Shown: positions 1 to 10,967, counted from the stretch's first letter. The stretch: DNA of 64,000 nt from Onchidella celtica (GCA_963931925.1 OZ007579.1:49612119-49676118); one strand, 5' to 3'. The notes: generated by a model from the letters alone, not told the origin. Numbers and translations are program-made.

Positions 1-66
1 TCTCTCCAGCTTGTGATATTTGTTTGACTCCAGTTTTTGTTGTTCATCCACAGAGTGAATGGGAAA

Positions 67-294
67 ATGATGAAAAATCTGATACTCTTGTCCACACTTG
101 TAGCATGTGTGCTGGTGCAGGTCTCATTCAGCCCGGTCCGTGCCGAAAGAAGCCAGTTTGATTCTGATCATGATCCTCATCCTGATGCACGGCAGGCGGA
201 ATCGGTTTCCATCACTAAACCTAACAATCGGGAAATCTTTCAGCTCAACAAAAGACAGGGGGGGGGGGGGTGCTGTATGAAAATGTCTTCCTAA
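67..294 (+). CDS. Conopeptide-like secreted peptide precursor, copy 1 (last exon)
   Basis: A 75-residue precursor. Residues 1-26 form a hydrophobic signal peptide ending in PVRA, a good signal-peptidase site. A polar pro-region follows (about residues 27-63) and ends in a dibasic KR. The predicted mature tail is 12 residues and starts QGGGGCC. I chose the tandem ATGs at 67/70 because the same pair is conserved in the minus-strand paralogue at 47623; an in-frame ATG at 37 lies before a likely 3' splice site (pyrimidine-rich run then CAG at 51-53), so it is probably intronic. The paralogue shares signal and pro-region but not the mature tail, as in hypervariable venom peptide families. The mature part contains a run of G (about 258-270), so the exact length and frame of the tail are suspect. 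I do not recognise the superfamily; a neuropeptide precursor is the main alternative. Confidence 0.6.
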   Translation: MMKNLILLSTLVACVLVQVSFSPVRAERSQFDSDHDPHPDARQAESVSITKPNNREIFQLNKRQGGGGCCMKMSS

Positions 295-321
295 TGAAAT
301 AACTGGTCTAAATGAAATAAC

Positions 322-335
322 AATAAAACAATAAA
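322..335 (+). promoter_or_regulatory. Overlapping polyadenylation signals of peptide gene 1
   Basis: Two AATAAA hexamers lie at 322-327 and 330-335, about 30-40 bases after the stop codon. The following sequence is conserved in the paralogue, whose matching signal is TTTATT on the plus strand at 47366-47371. Confidence 0.55.
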
Positions 336-381
336 AGATGTTGAATAACTGAAACTGAATATTTTTCTTTCTCTATGTGAA

Positions 382-429
<48 letters not shown>

Positions 430-480
430 TTCGTGAGTGGGTGGGTGGGTGGGTGGGTGTGTGTGTGTGTGTGTGTGTGT

Positions 481-525
<45 letters not shown>
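382..525. repeat. Compound microsatellite (GCGT)n-(GGGT)n-(GT)n
   Basis: About 140 bases of GCGT units, then GGGT, then GT dinucleotides. It lies just 3' of peptide gene 1. An AC-rich tract occupies the same relative place beside the minus-strand paralogue (about 47100-47320). Short frames across it are translated repeat, not genes. Confidence 0.9.
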
Positions 526-526
<1 letters not shown>

Positions 527-1486
527 GTACGTATGACCTGATAATTATATATGGCCTTTCGCGTCTTTACAGACGGTCTTAGAAGCTAGAATATTCACTT
601 TCACTTTGACTGACAGCTTCTCTCGTGGCTTATTCTACCAATGTTTGACCCGAGAGTGCGATGGCAGTGATGGCAGGTCAGTCTTTTGGGTTCACTTTGG
701 CGAGTGTTTTCATTCCGCCTCTGTCGTTTTGTCAGGTATGTTTCTTTTGCCTTGAAGTCTATTGCGAGCGTGCCACTGCGCAATTTTTGTCTCCATCTGC
801 TTCGATCATTTGCAAGGTTCTCCCATTCATTGGGGTCGATGTTGAATGCTTTCATCGTGACCTTGCAAGTGTCTTTGAATCGCAGATGTGGCCTACCTCT
901 GGGTCGGTTGCCAGTAGCAAGTTCCCCGTAGAGAATTTGTCTGATAATAGTCTAGCAAATAAATACATGGCTGTCTATAAGGACTATTCTGAGGATCGGA
1001 CCCAATTGAAGTCTTTTATCTCCCAGAATTGTCAGTTGCTGAATTCTATGTTGTGGGCTGTTCTCGAACCATTTTGGTCTTTTCATTATCAGCTGACAGT
1101 TTTTACAATTCATTTTCAACAGCTAAAAAAAAAAAAAAAAAACTTGAATGGATGCTTCGTTTACAAATTATTACGAGTGCGTGAAAAGCAGCTATAATTA
1201 AATAATGACGATATAATGTATAAAAATCTCAACAAATACAAAGGCAAGTAAGATAAAAACAAAGAAGAAAGAAAAAGAGATAAAAATAAGGATAAATAAA
1301 TAAATAAATAGGTTATTATCAGCCAGATGCGACACGACAATCAATTATTGTACTAGATGGTAATAATATATTGCCAGCAGAATAATAATAATAGTATATG
1401 GCCGTATACCAATTTTACTTTACTTCATGCACTTTGGACTACACGAATGTCCTAGTTTTTGCATTTTTCATCTTTTCCTGATTGCT
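525..1486. repeat. Dispersed repeat copy 1 (duplicate of 4988-5550), interrupted
   Basis: From TACGTATGACCTGATAAT onward this segment matches 4988-5550 almost base for base, including an internal A-run and several ATAA runs. Copy 1 differs by an inserted LINE fragment (about 546-940). Both copies end at ATTGC followed by a poly-T run. I see no coding content and the element type is unknown. Confidence 0.8.
546..940 (-). pseudogene. Non-LTR retrotransposon 3' fragment (C-terminal zinc-finger end)
   Basis: A minus-strand frame (855-601) encodes KAFNIDPNEWENLANDR, matching the plus-strand LINE at 2943 (KAFAIDVSEWEQLSLDR). It then has a CxxC...H...C finger-like tail ending in GRISHERSC. Such C-termini follow the reverse transcriptase in RTE/CR1-like invertebrate LINEs. 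TGATAAT occurs on both sides (about 539-545 and 943-949), matching the uninterrupted sequence of the second repeat copy, so this is an insertion with a likely target duplication. It is 5'-truncated and non-functional. Confidence 0.7.
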
Positions 1487-3903
1487 TTTTTTTTTTTTTT
1501 TTTTAAAGTTTATTTGTTTTCATTTTACTCTCACTTCACGTACACATTTTCCACACTTTTCAATCATCCATTCATTCTCTGATTATTTATTCGGATATAC
1601 CTTCAGATATTTTTCCCTTACCTGCATTTCTGTCTCAAATGCAAATTTAAGATTCATTGATTGGCCATATTTTATTTCAACGATACACATTTTAGCAACT
1701 AATAGTACAAAGTTAATATCATCAATAATATTTTGATTTACAGTATTTCCAAGTCCCCACGTATTATTCTAAAAAGTGCAATTTTCTCATTTATTTCAAT
1801 TCTTTTACCGGTTTTATTCAAAATATACTGGGCCACATAAGGCCAATAGTCTTTCAATTTACTGCAATAGAAAAAGAAATGTTCTATAAAATCAGGCGTC
1901 TTATACTGCTCGCATTTATTACTTTCCTTTATTTTCATTTTATGTAAGAGAATATTGGTTGGGTAAATATTGTGTAGGATTTTAAAATGTAAGAGCCTCA
2001 ATCTTGTTTCTTTGCAGGCTCTAACCCGCTTTCAAAATAAGGATATATATCGACATTGTATTTTCGTTTCCAGAAACCTAAGCTACAGATCGTGGCGTTT
2101 TTGTTATTTATTAGTTTCTCTCTAATTTCTTTATTCGTTAGTTTAAAGATATCTTTTACATTTTCATCTATCTCATCTTCTATATTATGCAAAGGAGGTC
2201 TGTCCTCCGTTCTGGTTTGTACAAAAATTTCCTTCCATTCTTTTTTAACAGCATTTGTAACTGCCCAATAATCAAAATGGATACCAGGGTAATGTCCGAT
2301 TATCCCAGCAGTGTCTTGCAGGGTTTTCCATTTGTTTACACTAAACATTTGATACAGATATTTAATTCCCCTTCTGACCCATTTTTCTATCCACAGTGGC
2401 TTATTTCTATATCTAATATCAAAGTCCATGACAGTCTTCTGAAGGTGTCGGAGAACTTCACCTATCTTGGCAGTACACTGTCTTCCGTGGCTCGTTTTGA
2501 TACTGAAATTCTCTCAAGAATCAGCAAAGCCAGCTCTGCATTTGGCAGGCTTCGAAAGAGAGTGTGGGATGTTGCCGGCATTCGCACAGACACTAAGCTG
2601 AAAGTGTACAATGCTGTGGTCCTTCCCACCCTACTCTATGGGGCTGAAACCTGGACAGTGTACCAATCGCATGCCAGAAAGCTAAATCACTTTCATCTGG
2701 CCTGCCTTAGAAAGATCCTAAGGATCAAATGGCAGGATAAAATTCCAGACACTGAGGTCCTCAATCGTGCCAAGGAATTGAGCATCTTCTGCCACCTGAA
2801 AAAAATTCAGCTACGTTGGGCAGGACATGTTGTCAGAATGCCCGACTCCAGACTCCCTAAGCAAATCTTCTTCTCTGAGCTCTCCAATGGAACGAGGAAT
2901 GTTGGGGCCCCAAAGAGACGTTACAAAGACACTCTCAAGCAATCACTGAAGGCCTTTGCCATTGATGTGAGTGAGTGGGAACAGCTCTCGCTTGATCGTG
3001 CAAATTGGAGGGCGGCCCTTACCAGAGGCAGCAAAGCATGGGAAGCTGACAGAGTCCAGCAGACTATCAAAAAAAAAGAGAACGGCGCAAGAAAAGGCCC
3101 AGTGGTACTGAACCAACGGAGCACTCTTGTCATTTATGCGGAAGGGTCTGCAGGGCAAAAATAGGACTTATCAGTCACATGAGAAGCCATAAGTCATGAA
3201 AGAACAGTCTTTCCATTCTGTCCTCTGTGTCCTTTAGTTCTCTTTATTGTCCATGTGTTGAAATTCTCAACAATTTCTGTTCTTTATTCCTCTGGTGTTG
3301 TTAAGGTCATCATCATACCTGATGGACGAACTATTATTATTTATTATTATTATTGTTGTTGAATAGCGGTTGCCGGCCTAGCCTATTTGGAGCAGTATCG
3401 TTTTCATTTTCCTTATCCCTTTTTTCTAAATCTAACCATGTTTTAATTACATTCTGCCAAAAAATCGAGTTTATTGTACCAACTTGTTTTACTTCTCTCG
3501 CTTTAATATCTGACTTGGTTAAGTAAGGCAAGCTTACCAGGTTTTTGCAAAAATGACTGGCTAATTTTACTCCTGTTTTTAGATGTGGCTTTTGTAAGCA
3601 TATCTCTTTAAACCATTTGAGAAAGACATTTTGCTGATCCTTTATACTGATTACTCCTAAACCTCCCTCGTTTGGTTCTCTGCATAAAGTGTTCCGTTTG
3701 ATTTCTTCAAAAGCTCTTTTATTTGAATACTTTTTTTGCCACAAAAACTTGAATATGATTCGATCTATTTCAGCCAGAGTTTCCTGGGGTAGGGATAGGG
3801 CCTGAATAACATAGTTTAGTTTTGATAGTAAAAAAGTTTTTGCTATTATAGTCTTTCCATATATTGACAGATTTCTTTTGGACCATCTACGAACAAGTAA
3901 ATA
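1487..3903 (-). pseudogene. L1/Tx1-like LINE 3' half, interrupted by another LINE
   Basis: Minus-strand coding similarity runs from about 3903 down to 1738. It begins with the reverse-transcriptase thumb region (YGKTIIAKTFLLSKLNYV, then FLWQKKYSNKRAFEEIKR). A segment with EEKWVRRG-like and W-rich text lies at 2429-1998, and a zinc-binding tail at 2001-1738 (KILHNIYPTN, then an EHFFFYCS motif). The poly-T run at 1487-1504 is the poly-A tail of this minus-strand element. A second LINE is inserted between 2430 and about 3352, splitting the frame. There is a frame change near 2000 and the 5' part is missing, so it is inactive. Confidence 0.75.
2430..3352 (+). pseudogene. 5'-truncated LINE (RTE/CR1-like C-terminus) nested in the L1-like LINE
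   Basis: Plus-strand coding similarity starts at ENFTYLGSTLS and continues through RLRKRVWDVAGIR, VLPTLLYGAETWTVY, LRKILRIKWQDKIP and RWAGHVVRMPDSRLP. This is the region after the reverse-transcriptase palm in many invertebrate LINEs. Near 3110 the frame shifts; the other frame (3118-3198) restores a CxxC...H...H finger ending SHMRSHKS. The 3' tail is CATCATCATACCTGATGGACGAA followed by TTA repeats, a typical LINE tail. The upstream part of the overlapping open frame (2187-2429) belongs to the host LINE read antisense. Confidence 0.75.
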
Positions 3904-4436
3904 TCCTACGCCACAGAGAGGAAAAACTCACTTACTCACCGACCAACCACTCACACAGGTCCATATATATAAACATTTCTACAGAAAGTTCCCGAAATAA
4001 ACGTTACCTTTGCCCTCGCACAAACTAACCAATCACGTATCAATACGTTATCAGGTTACATCACTCAAGGCCAAATCTGGCGTAAACATCCTTATCTACA
4101 ATGTTATCGAATGTTCGGGAACATACTAATATTTACTGAACGAGTCAAAACACCTGACAACAAGCGGGCGAGGAAAAAACTACTCACTAGGAAAAGAAGG
4201 TCAGGTCACGGAGTACAGTACACTCTGGCGGTTGTCAACAATAAAATGAAAACAGAAATGAACACATGCTCACCAGTGTAACAAGAAAACGGGGGAGAGC
4301 AAGGGATAGCTTGCAGATGCTACACTTTATTTAAACCTCTCCAACAGTCATATAAATCCCACATTTCCACAAAATTTGAGAATAATTCCACTTCTTTCTT
4401 TCCGTGTGGTGCGCCCGAAATTATATCTAAATCTGT
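3904..4436. other. Unassigned interval
   Basis: No ORF, tRNA-like fold or clear repeat is visible. It lies between the 5' break of the L1-like LINE and the TTG-rich block. Confidence 0.5.
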
Positions 4437-4736
4437 AGTTGTTGTAGTTGTTGTAGTTGTTGTAGTTGTTGTAGTTGTTGTAGTTGTTGTTGTTGTTGTA
4501 GTTGTTGTAGTTGTTGTAGTTGTTGTAGTTGTTGTTATTATAATGTTGTTCTTATAGTCTTTGTCCCTGTTCTTCCTGTGGTTTTTGCTTTTGTTGTCAC
4601 ATTGATCTTGCTGTTATTGTTGTTGTTGTGTTGCTATTTTTGTTATCCTTGCTATTGTAACAATTATTTCTAGTTGTTGTTGCCGTCGTGGTTGTGTGTT
4701 GATGATGTTGTTGTTTTTGATGTTGTTGCAGTCAAA
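4437..4736. repeat. TTG-rich block, upstream part: (GTTGTA)n and derivatives
   Basis: It starts with GTTGTA hexamers and continues through degenerate TTG text to GATGTTGTTGCAGTCA. The segment 4555-4736 is the reverse complement of 54440-54610. The last about 25 bases are a single copy of the unit amplified some 47 times at 53265-54450. Confidence 0.85.
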
Positions 4737-4987
4737 TGTTTTTTTTTTATTTTTATTTTTATTTTATTTCTTTTGGGCTCACATTCAAATGCAATGCATT
4801 AATTTCGTGCATGACTCAGTGATTGGAGATCACTTAATAGGTCTGGTATATTTTTTAAAATTTACGGAAATTAAAAAAACAAAAAAAAAACAACCTACTT
4901 TAAGAAGGTATCCATATAAAGCAAATAAACATGTAGAGAAGTCTAGTTCAAAGTGGCTGGTTAAATGAATAAATAGATAAGTATGAA

Positions 4988-5550
4988 AGTACGTATGACC
5001 TGATAATAGTCTAGCAAATAAATACACAGCTGTCTATAAGGACTATTCTGAGGATCGGACCCAATTGAAGTCTTTTATCTCCCAGAATTGTCAGTTGCTG
5101 AATTCTATGTTGTGGGCTGTTCTCGAACCATTTTGGTCTTTTCATTATCAGCTGACAGTTTTTACAATTCATTTTCAACAGCTAAAAAAAAAAAAAAAAA
5201 CTTGAATGGATGCTTCGTTTACAAATTATTACGAGTGCGTGAAAAGCAGCTATAATTAAATAATGACGATATAATGTATAAAAATCTCAACAAATACAAA
5301 GGCAAGTAAGATAAAAACAAAGAAGAAAGAAAAAGAGATAAAAATAAGGATAAATAAATAAATAAATAGGTTATTATCAGCCAGATGCGACACGACAATC
5401 AATTATTGTACTAGATGGTAATAATATATTGCCAGCAGAATAATAATAATAGAATATGGCCGTATACCAATTTTACTTTACTTCATGCACTTTGGACTAC
5501 ACGAATGTCCTAGTTTTTGCATTTTTCATCTTTTCCTCATTGCCCTTTTT
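4988..5550. repeat. Dispersed repeat copy 2 (duplicate of 525-1486)
   Basis: This is the uninterrupted partner of the first copy, with identical text including the A-run and the CCAGATGCGACACG region. With its flanks (about 4738-5567, a T-rich tract at each end) it is extra sequence relative to the related locus at 52.2-54.8 kb. It is therefore probably an inserted element; no protein is encoded. Confidence 0.8.
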
Positions 5551-5569
5551 TTTTTTTTTTTTTTTTTAT

Positions 5570-6540
5570 TTTGCTCCTGTTGTTGTTGTTGTTGTTGTTG
5601 TTGTTATTGTTGTTGTGGTTGTTGTTATTGTTGTTTTCTTTCTTCTTATTATTGTTGTTGCTGTTGTTTCTGTAGATGTTGTAATTTTTGTTTTTCTTGT
5701 TTGGTGGTTGTTGTTGCTAATGTTGGCATTGTTTTGGTGATTGTAGTATTTGTTACTGTTTTTGCTGGTTCTTTCCTTATCGTTTGCTTTTTGTTGCTCT
5801 TTGTGTTTTTCTTGTTCTAATTGCTATTTTATTGTCCTTTATGGTTTTTGTTGTTTTTGTTGTTGCTGTTGCTGTTCTTGGTGATCTTTATGGTTTTTGT
5901 TGTTTTTGTTGTTGCTGTTGCTGTTCTTGGTGATCTTTATGGTTTTTGTTGTTTTTGTTGTTGCTGTTGCTGTTCTTGGTGATCTTTATGGTTTTTGTTG
6001 TTTTTGTTGTTGCTGTTGCTGTTCTTGGTGATCTTTATGGTTTTTGTTGTTTTTGTTGTTGCTGTTGCTGTTCTTGGTGATCTTTATGGTTTTTGTTGTT
6101 TTTGTTATTGCTGTTGCTGTTCTTGGTTATCTTTATGGTTTTTGTTGTTTTTGTTGTTGCTGTTGCTGTTCTTGGTGATCTTTTTGTTTTTGTTGTTTTT
6201 GTTATTGCTGTTGCTGTTCTTGGTGATCTTTATGGTTTTTGTTGTTTTTGTTGTTGCTGTTGCTGTTCTTGGTGATCTTTATGGTTTTTGTTGTTTTTGT
6301 TGTTGCTGTTGCTGTTCTTGGTGATCTTTATGGTTTTTGTTGTTTTTGTTGTTGCTGTTGCTGTTCTTGGTGATCTTTATGGTTTTTGTTGTTTTTGTTA
6401 TTGCTGTTGTTGTTCTTGGTGATCTTTTTGTTTTTGTTGTTGTTTTCGTAGTTGATCGTGTCTTTGTGGTTTACGTGTTGTTGTTGTTCTTGTGGTTTTT
6501 TTTTTTATTGTTGTTTTTGCTGTGGTTTTTTAATGGAAAT
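5570..6540. repeat. TTG-rich block with a 49-bp minisatellite
   Basis: After TTG-rich text (5570-5830) an array of about 12 units runs from 5830 to 6445 with a 49-base period (GATCTTTAT recurs at 5883, 5932 and so on). Some units carry small variants and one is truncated. Apparent proteins here are poly-hydrophobic translations of the repeat. The unit is related to the 40-base unit at 52490-52965 in reverse orientation. Confidence 0.9.
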
Positions 6541-7100
6541 TAAAAGGCAAGAAAATCGTTTGCGTTTCTCTCTGGAAATCAAATTAAATCTTACTAAATA
6601 GTGGACGGTGAGGTGATGATGCCGTCGTTGTGTTTATAACTATTGCATTTTTTGCTAATGGTAATGGTGGCCCAGAATGTTAATAGTTCAGAATGTTCGT
6701 TCAGTCAGTTGACACTTTTACCAGGCAGCGGACCTTTCTGGATTACGGTCAGTAAATTTATTGTATTATTATTTTTCATGAACACATAATCAGATGCGAG
6801 GAAGACGAAAAAGAGTTTGGAAAGCATTGTAATAAGAAATGCAAGGTCAATGGACAAACAGGGAGAGCGCTTTGCAAAGAGCATAGTCATGGAACGACAT
6901 CTGCACATGGTGCCTATTAAGCTGGCTTTCAGTCTTCGTGGTGCATACGATGTCTTGCCCACAAAGACAAAAATTTCTTGATGAATCAAAGAGACCAGCG
7001 ATGAATGTCCGCTGCGTGGTGGGAAACATACATTGCAACACATTCTGTCTGGGCGCAAGGTCGCATTAGCTTGCGATAAATATACCCGGCGACACAATCC
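6541..7100. other. Unassigned interval, partly repeated
   Basis: About 6541-6690 matches 52240-52400 in reverse complement and, more weakly, 7735-7830 in direct orientation. No supported gene is visible. Confidence 0.5.
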
Positions 7101-7217
7101 TGTCCTTGGAATTCTGATAACGACCATTGCATCAGAGGTAAAAAAAGGTAGAGACTAAAGTCTGATAAACCCAGAAAAAAGACATACATCCATTTCTCCA
7201 CCAATACCCGCACCAGC

Positions 7218-7646
7218 ATGCTGTGCAATTCCACTGCACGCGGGTTACTGGACGAAGCCAATGACTGGAAAATTGCAGTAGTCTTGAAAGGATGGAAGGA
7301 CTATCCTGAGCTGGTAAGGACCTCCGGTATGAGACCAGACATTGTACTCAGTTCAAAGGAACCTCAGACTTATGTCCCAATCCAGCTAACGGTACCATAT
7401 GAAACAAACACTGGGGATCAGCACGAATACTAAGTGGCCAAATCCCATGACTTCCTGAGAGATCTAAGGAATTGCGGAATGAAGTCAAAATTATTCGCCG
7501 TGGAAGTAGGAGCAAGGGGATTAGTTGTTTCAACAATGTACTCACTTCTGAAGAAACTCAATCTGGGTGGTAGGAAAATTAGGAGTGTCCTTAAAGAAAT
7601 AGCAACAACAGCGGGAAATGCTGACTGCTGTCAGTGCTGGGTTTGA
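7218..7646 (+). pseudogene. RLE-type LINE C-terminal endonuclease remnant
   Basis: One frame reads from 7218 to 7646, broken by a single TAA at 7431-7433. It contains MRPDIVLSSKEPQ followed by QLTVPYE. That is the arrangement of the PD-(D/E)xK restriction-like endonuclease at the C-terminus of R2/NeSL-class LINEs, where RPD...ELTVP is typical. Downstream FAVEVGARGLV also fits this region. Here Q replaces the expected E before LTVP. Upstream domains are not recognisable, so this is a truncated dead copy. Confidence 0.65.
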
Positions 7647-8027
7647 TGTAAAAGAAATGAACACTAAATTCATACAGCCTAAAATTATATATTATCATTA
7701 TAACTAGTGGCAGTTTTCGCAAAATTGGTTGATGAGGACATGATAACAAAAGATACCGTGGTTGTGTTTATCATCATGGAAAACTTGGCTGATGGTGATT
7801 GTGGCGCAGAATGTTGGTAATGATGTATTATTGCTGCGCGTTTAGTCAGTGGACAGTTTGTACATCATTGAAACCTTTAAGATGACTGGCCATGACGCAG
7901 CAGTTTTATTACTCGCTATTTATTATCAAGTTAGGGAACGTATCCTTAAAAGTAGGTATTAGATGCGGCCTCCATTACTACAGTCTATGGGAGCTGGATC
8001 ACACCCAGGTTATACACTCTGAGTATT

Positions 8028-8172
8028 ATATCCATCTATCCTCCATTCATCGATCCATTCATCCACCCACCCACCCATCCAGCAATCTGTTCATTGATCC
8101 ACCCATCCCATCAATCCATCCATCATCCATCCATCCATCTACCCACTCAGCCATCCATCCATCCCTGCACAG
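8028..8172. repeat. (CATC)n-derived simple repeat
   Basis: Degenerate CATC/CACC tetranucleotide tract; the apparent SIHPSTH-type protein is its translation. Confidence 0.9.
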
Positions 8173-8219
8173 TGGACCCCTCCCCCCTCCTAAACATATC
8201 CAATGATTTACACTTCGTT

Positions 8220-8775
8220 TAGTAATTTATTGAGTCAACATATAATATTATGTTTTTTTTTGCGATTTAGTTTTACCTAAATATCGATTTGATTTTGGGT
8301 CTAAGTTAGAATATTATTTTTACATGTATACAGGACCGTCGTATGCATTTACTTCAGATAAATAGCACATTTGCCCCTCTTTCTTTATAGAATTATTTCT
8401 GCAGTTAACAGGTTTTGATAAGCAAATTTTGTGATTTGCCTTCCGGGCTGGATATTTGTCTCTGGCCCATCGCCATTCTTTGTTTTCTATGTTGTTCCTG
8501 AGACGTAATATATAATTATACTGCTTTTTAAGGACTTTTATCAACTTATCAGGCCAAAACTGTAATATTCATTCAGTATACCACTTTCGCTTTCCAATCT
8601 AATCTGGTTGGTGACTAGTGACAGAATAGAGTTGTAAGATTACAAATAATTCAAAGAGTTCAGTTTCATTTTCAATGAGGAAAATCAGCATCATGGAAAA
8701 AAAAAAAGTGAATTTAATATTCATCTTTAATAGACCGCAATGATGAGGAAATGTAATTCTTTAAAAAAGACACAT
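8220..8775. other. Unassigned interval with one small minus-strand frame
   Basis: A 74-codon minus-strand frame (8544-8320) contains WRWARDKYPARKANH and continues open upstream for several codons. I do not recognise it. It has no clear splice sites or paralogue here, so I do not call it a gene. Confidence 0.3.
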
Positions 8776-8805
8776 TCAACCACATCTGATATAGGGGCTG
8801 AGGGA

Positions 8806-9053
<248 letters not shown>

Positions 9054-9197
9054 TTGCCGTCTGGAGAGACGAACGGTTATTTCTCTTGGCAGGCAAGGAA
9101 AGGTAACTCTAAAATATTTTTCTTCGGCCCATGTCTAAGAATACACACAGAGTGTAGTTTTATAGAGAGATCTCACTTCGACCAAATGGCGAAACTA

Positions 9198-9378
9198 GGT
9201 CGCTGTGGTAAACAAGAAATAGAAGAATTGAAAGAGACCTTCTTCACCAAAGATAGCGTGCATATCTGTTTACTGTGGTTTGTTCATATTTTTGGGCTCC
9301 TTGAAACCGTTTGCAACCGTTTGTAAGCTCCTACGCCGCTTGGCAAAGTAAAAACGGGTATTGTTTACCGCAGCGACC
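9198..9378. mobile_element. Small MITE with TA target duplication
   Basis: The terminal inverted repeats are GGTCGCTGTGGTAAACAA on the left and the reverse complement of TTGTTTACCGCAGCGACC on the right, one mismatch over 18 bases. The 181-base element is flanked by TA on both sides, as expected for Tc1/mariner-type non-autonomous elements. A decayed relative lies at about 17155-17325. Confidence 0.7.
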
Positions 9379-9677
9379 TATTTTCCGGTCCATGCTAACA
9401 ATGGTTTCGCGGAGCCTCCCGTGTCTCGTAGTGCAAATCGACCAATAGCGAAACCTCTCTATACATCTATACTCTCTGATACATAGAACAAACTTAGATC
9501 CACATCAGTTTTTCATATTTTTTCTACCGTAACCGTGGACCCAGAGAGCAGTACAACTGAATATCCCTACCTATGTGTATGCTTCTATGGAGACAAATGC
9601 CCTTACCAGAGGCTTTACATTATTTGAGAATAACTGCAATACTTAATTAATCAATTTAAATCTTATTTTTGTGGTGG

Positions 9678-9712
<35 letters not shown>

Positions 9713-9713
<1 letters not shown>

Positions 9714-10967
9714 GTCATGATTCGAGTGTTATTAAATCTCACGCAGAGCGTGAGTTGTTTTTTTACCAGGGCCATGAGAAATTGGCTGGTGGCCTTGAAC
9801 GGTCCTCGCGAATTATAGTTGGTGAGTAAATAAATGTAAAGTTAAACTGTTAGATTCACGCTTGTCGGTTTTAATGTTCGTGATTAATAACTAATGGAGT
9901 AGGGGTGGAACAAGGTGGGGATAGTTGACATTGTTAAGTATGACTAGACAAGTTTTTGCACGTTAACTGGCTGGTAGAATAGTGCAGACGTATTACTACA
10001 ATTAAAATGGTGGGAGGTTTCGGCCAATGAGATGGCTGAACTAATTTGGCCAGCGGACTAGCACTGCTGGGTAGTTGGATAGTATAAAACATCGTGTAAC
10101 GTTCAGATTCATTGAATACAGACGAGCAGAAGCATCGTGTCGTGAAGTATCTCCAGTTGGCCAGTACCTGAACTGTGTGCTTTGAAGACTAGAAGTCCTT
10201 GCTATCGGACTGACTGAGCTCTAGAAAGAAAGGTCTGAGTGGGCTGACCTTTACAAGCCCACGCTGCGCTCTTTTGATGTTGGCGCCTACCAGTAGGCGT
10301 GACCAACGGTAACATAATTATCTTATTTGTCTAAGCATAATAGAAGTTCAGAGATAGAGAGAGAACCACAGCCTCATAGGAAGTCTAAGGAAACCACAGC
10401 TGGCACTCGACGAACGAGTGTCCTGTATTATAGAACTATCTCCTTAGTATGATTGAAATAATAGGGCACATTGTTGATGAAATGAATAGTGACTGAGTGA
10501 TTGTGTATATGTATATATATAGTCTTTTGCAACTGCGTAATTACCTACAATCCGATGTGTGCTTCTGTAGGCTTTGAACGTACTGGGCTCTCCTGGCATT
10601 CAAGCCCATATGATTTAGGGAGAGTTTGCCTGGCGACTGGCCAGTGGGGACTCAACTGTCACTTTAGATTGATATCTAGTTTCGTATAATATACCCATTT
10701 GCTATTGATTGCAGTACATCCAATAAGGAACCATAGTTACATGAATATCATAGATTAAGTTAGTAATTAGAATTTCTTGCTTTGAATATACCTCTATGGT
10801 CTTTTGTTTTGTTTATTAATAGTTATGTAATAAGATGGCCTGACCGGCCTGACATATATAGATACTCTAGTTGTTTAATACTTTTCTTGTGTGGTTGTGT
10901 CCGAGTGTGAGTTAGCTGCCTCTCGTGCAGTCATAAAATCCCCAAGACCCTAACTCTGCTCGTGACA
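9713..10967 (+). mobile_element. Solo LTR, family A (copy 1)
   Basis: It begins TGTCATGATTC, ends GCTCGTGACA, and is flanked by a perfect 5-base duplication TTGTT (9708-9712 and 10968-10972). Two other solo copies and one LTR with internal sequence attached (55486-56690) share it over the full 1.2 kb. A CCAAT-like motif (about 10024) and TATAAAAC (10083) mark a likely promoter. It sits in a TTG microsatellite. Short frames inside are not genes. Confidence 0.9.
10083..10090 (+). promoter_or_regulatory. TATA box of the family A LTR
   Basis: TATAAAAC, about 60 bases after a GGCCAATGAG motif and about 25 bases before GTTCAGATTC, a plausible start region. The TATA-like motif is kept, with variation (for example TATATAAC), in the other LTR copies. 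Confidence 0.45.

Noticed and set aside
5485-6543. Several open frames rich in Phe, Leu, Val and Cys, looking like membrane proteins
   Set aside because: They are translations of the TTG-rich block and its 49-bp minisatellite in all frames; no start context or conservation beyond the repeat.
10501-10689. Small ORFs inside the family A LTRs (also 43386-43817 and 55067-55627)
   Set aside because: They are not kept among the four LTR copies.
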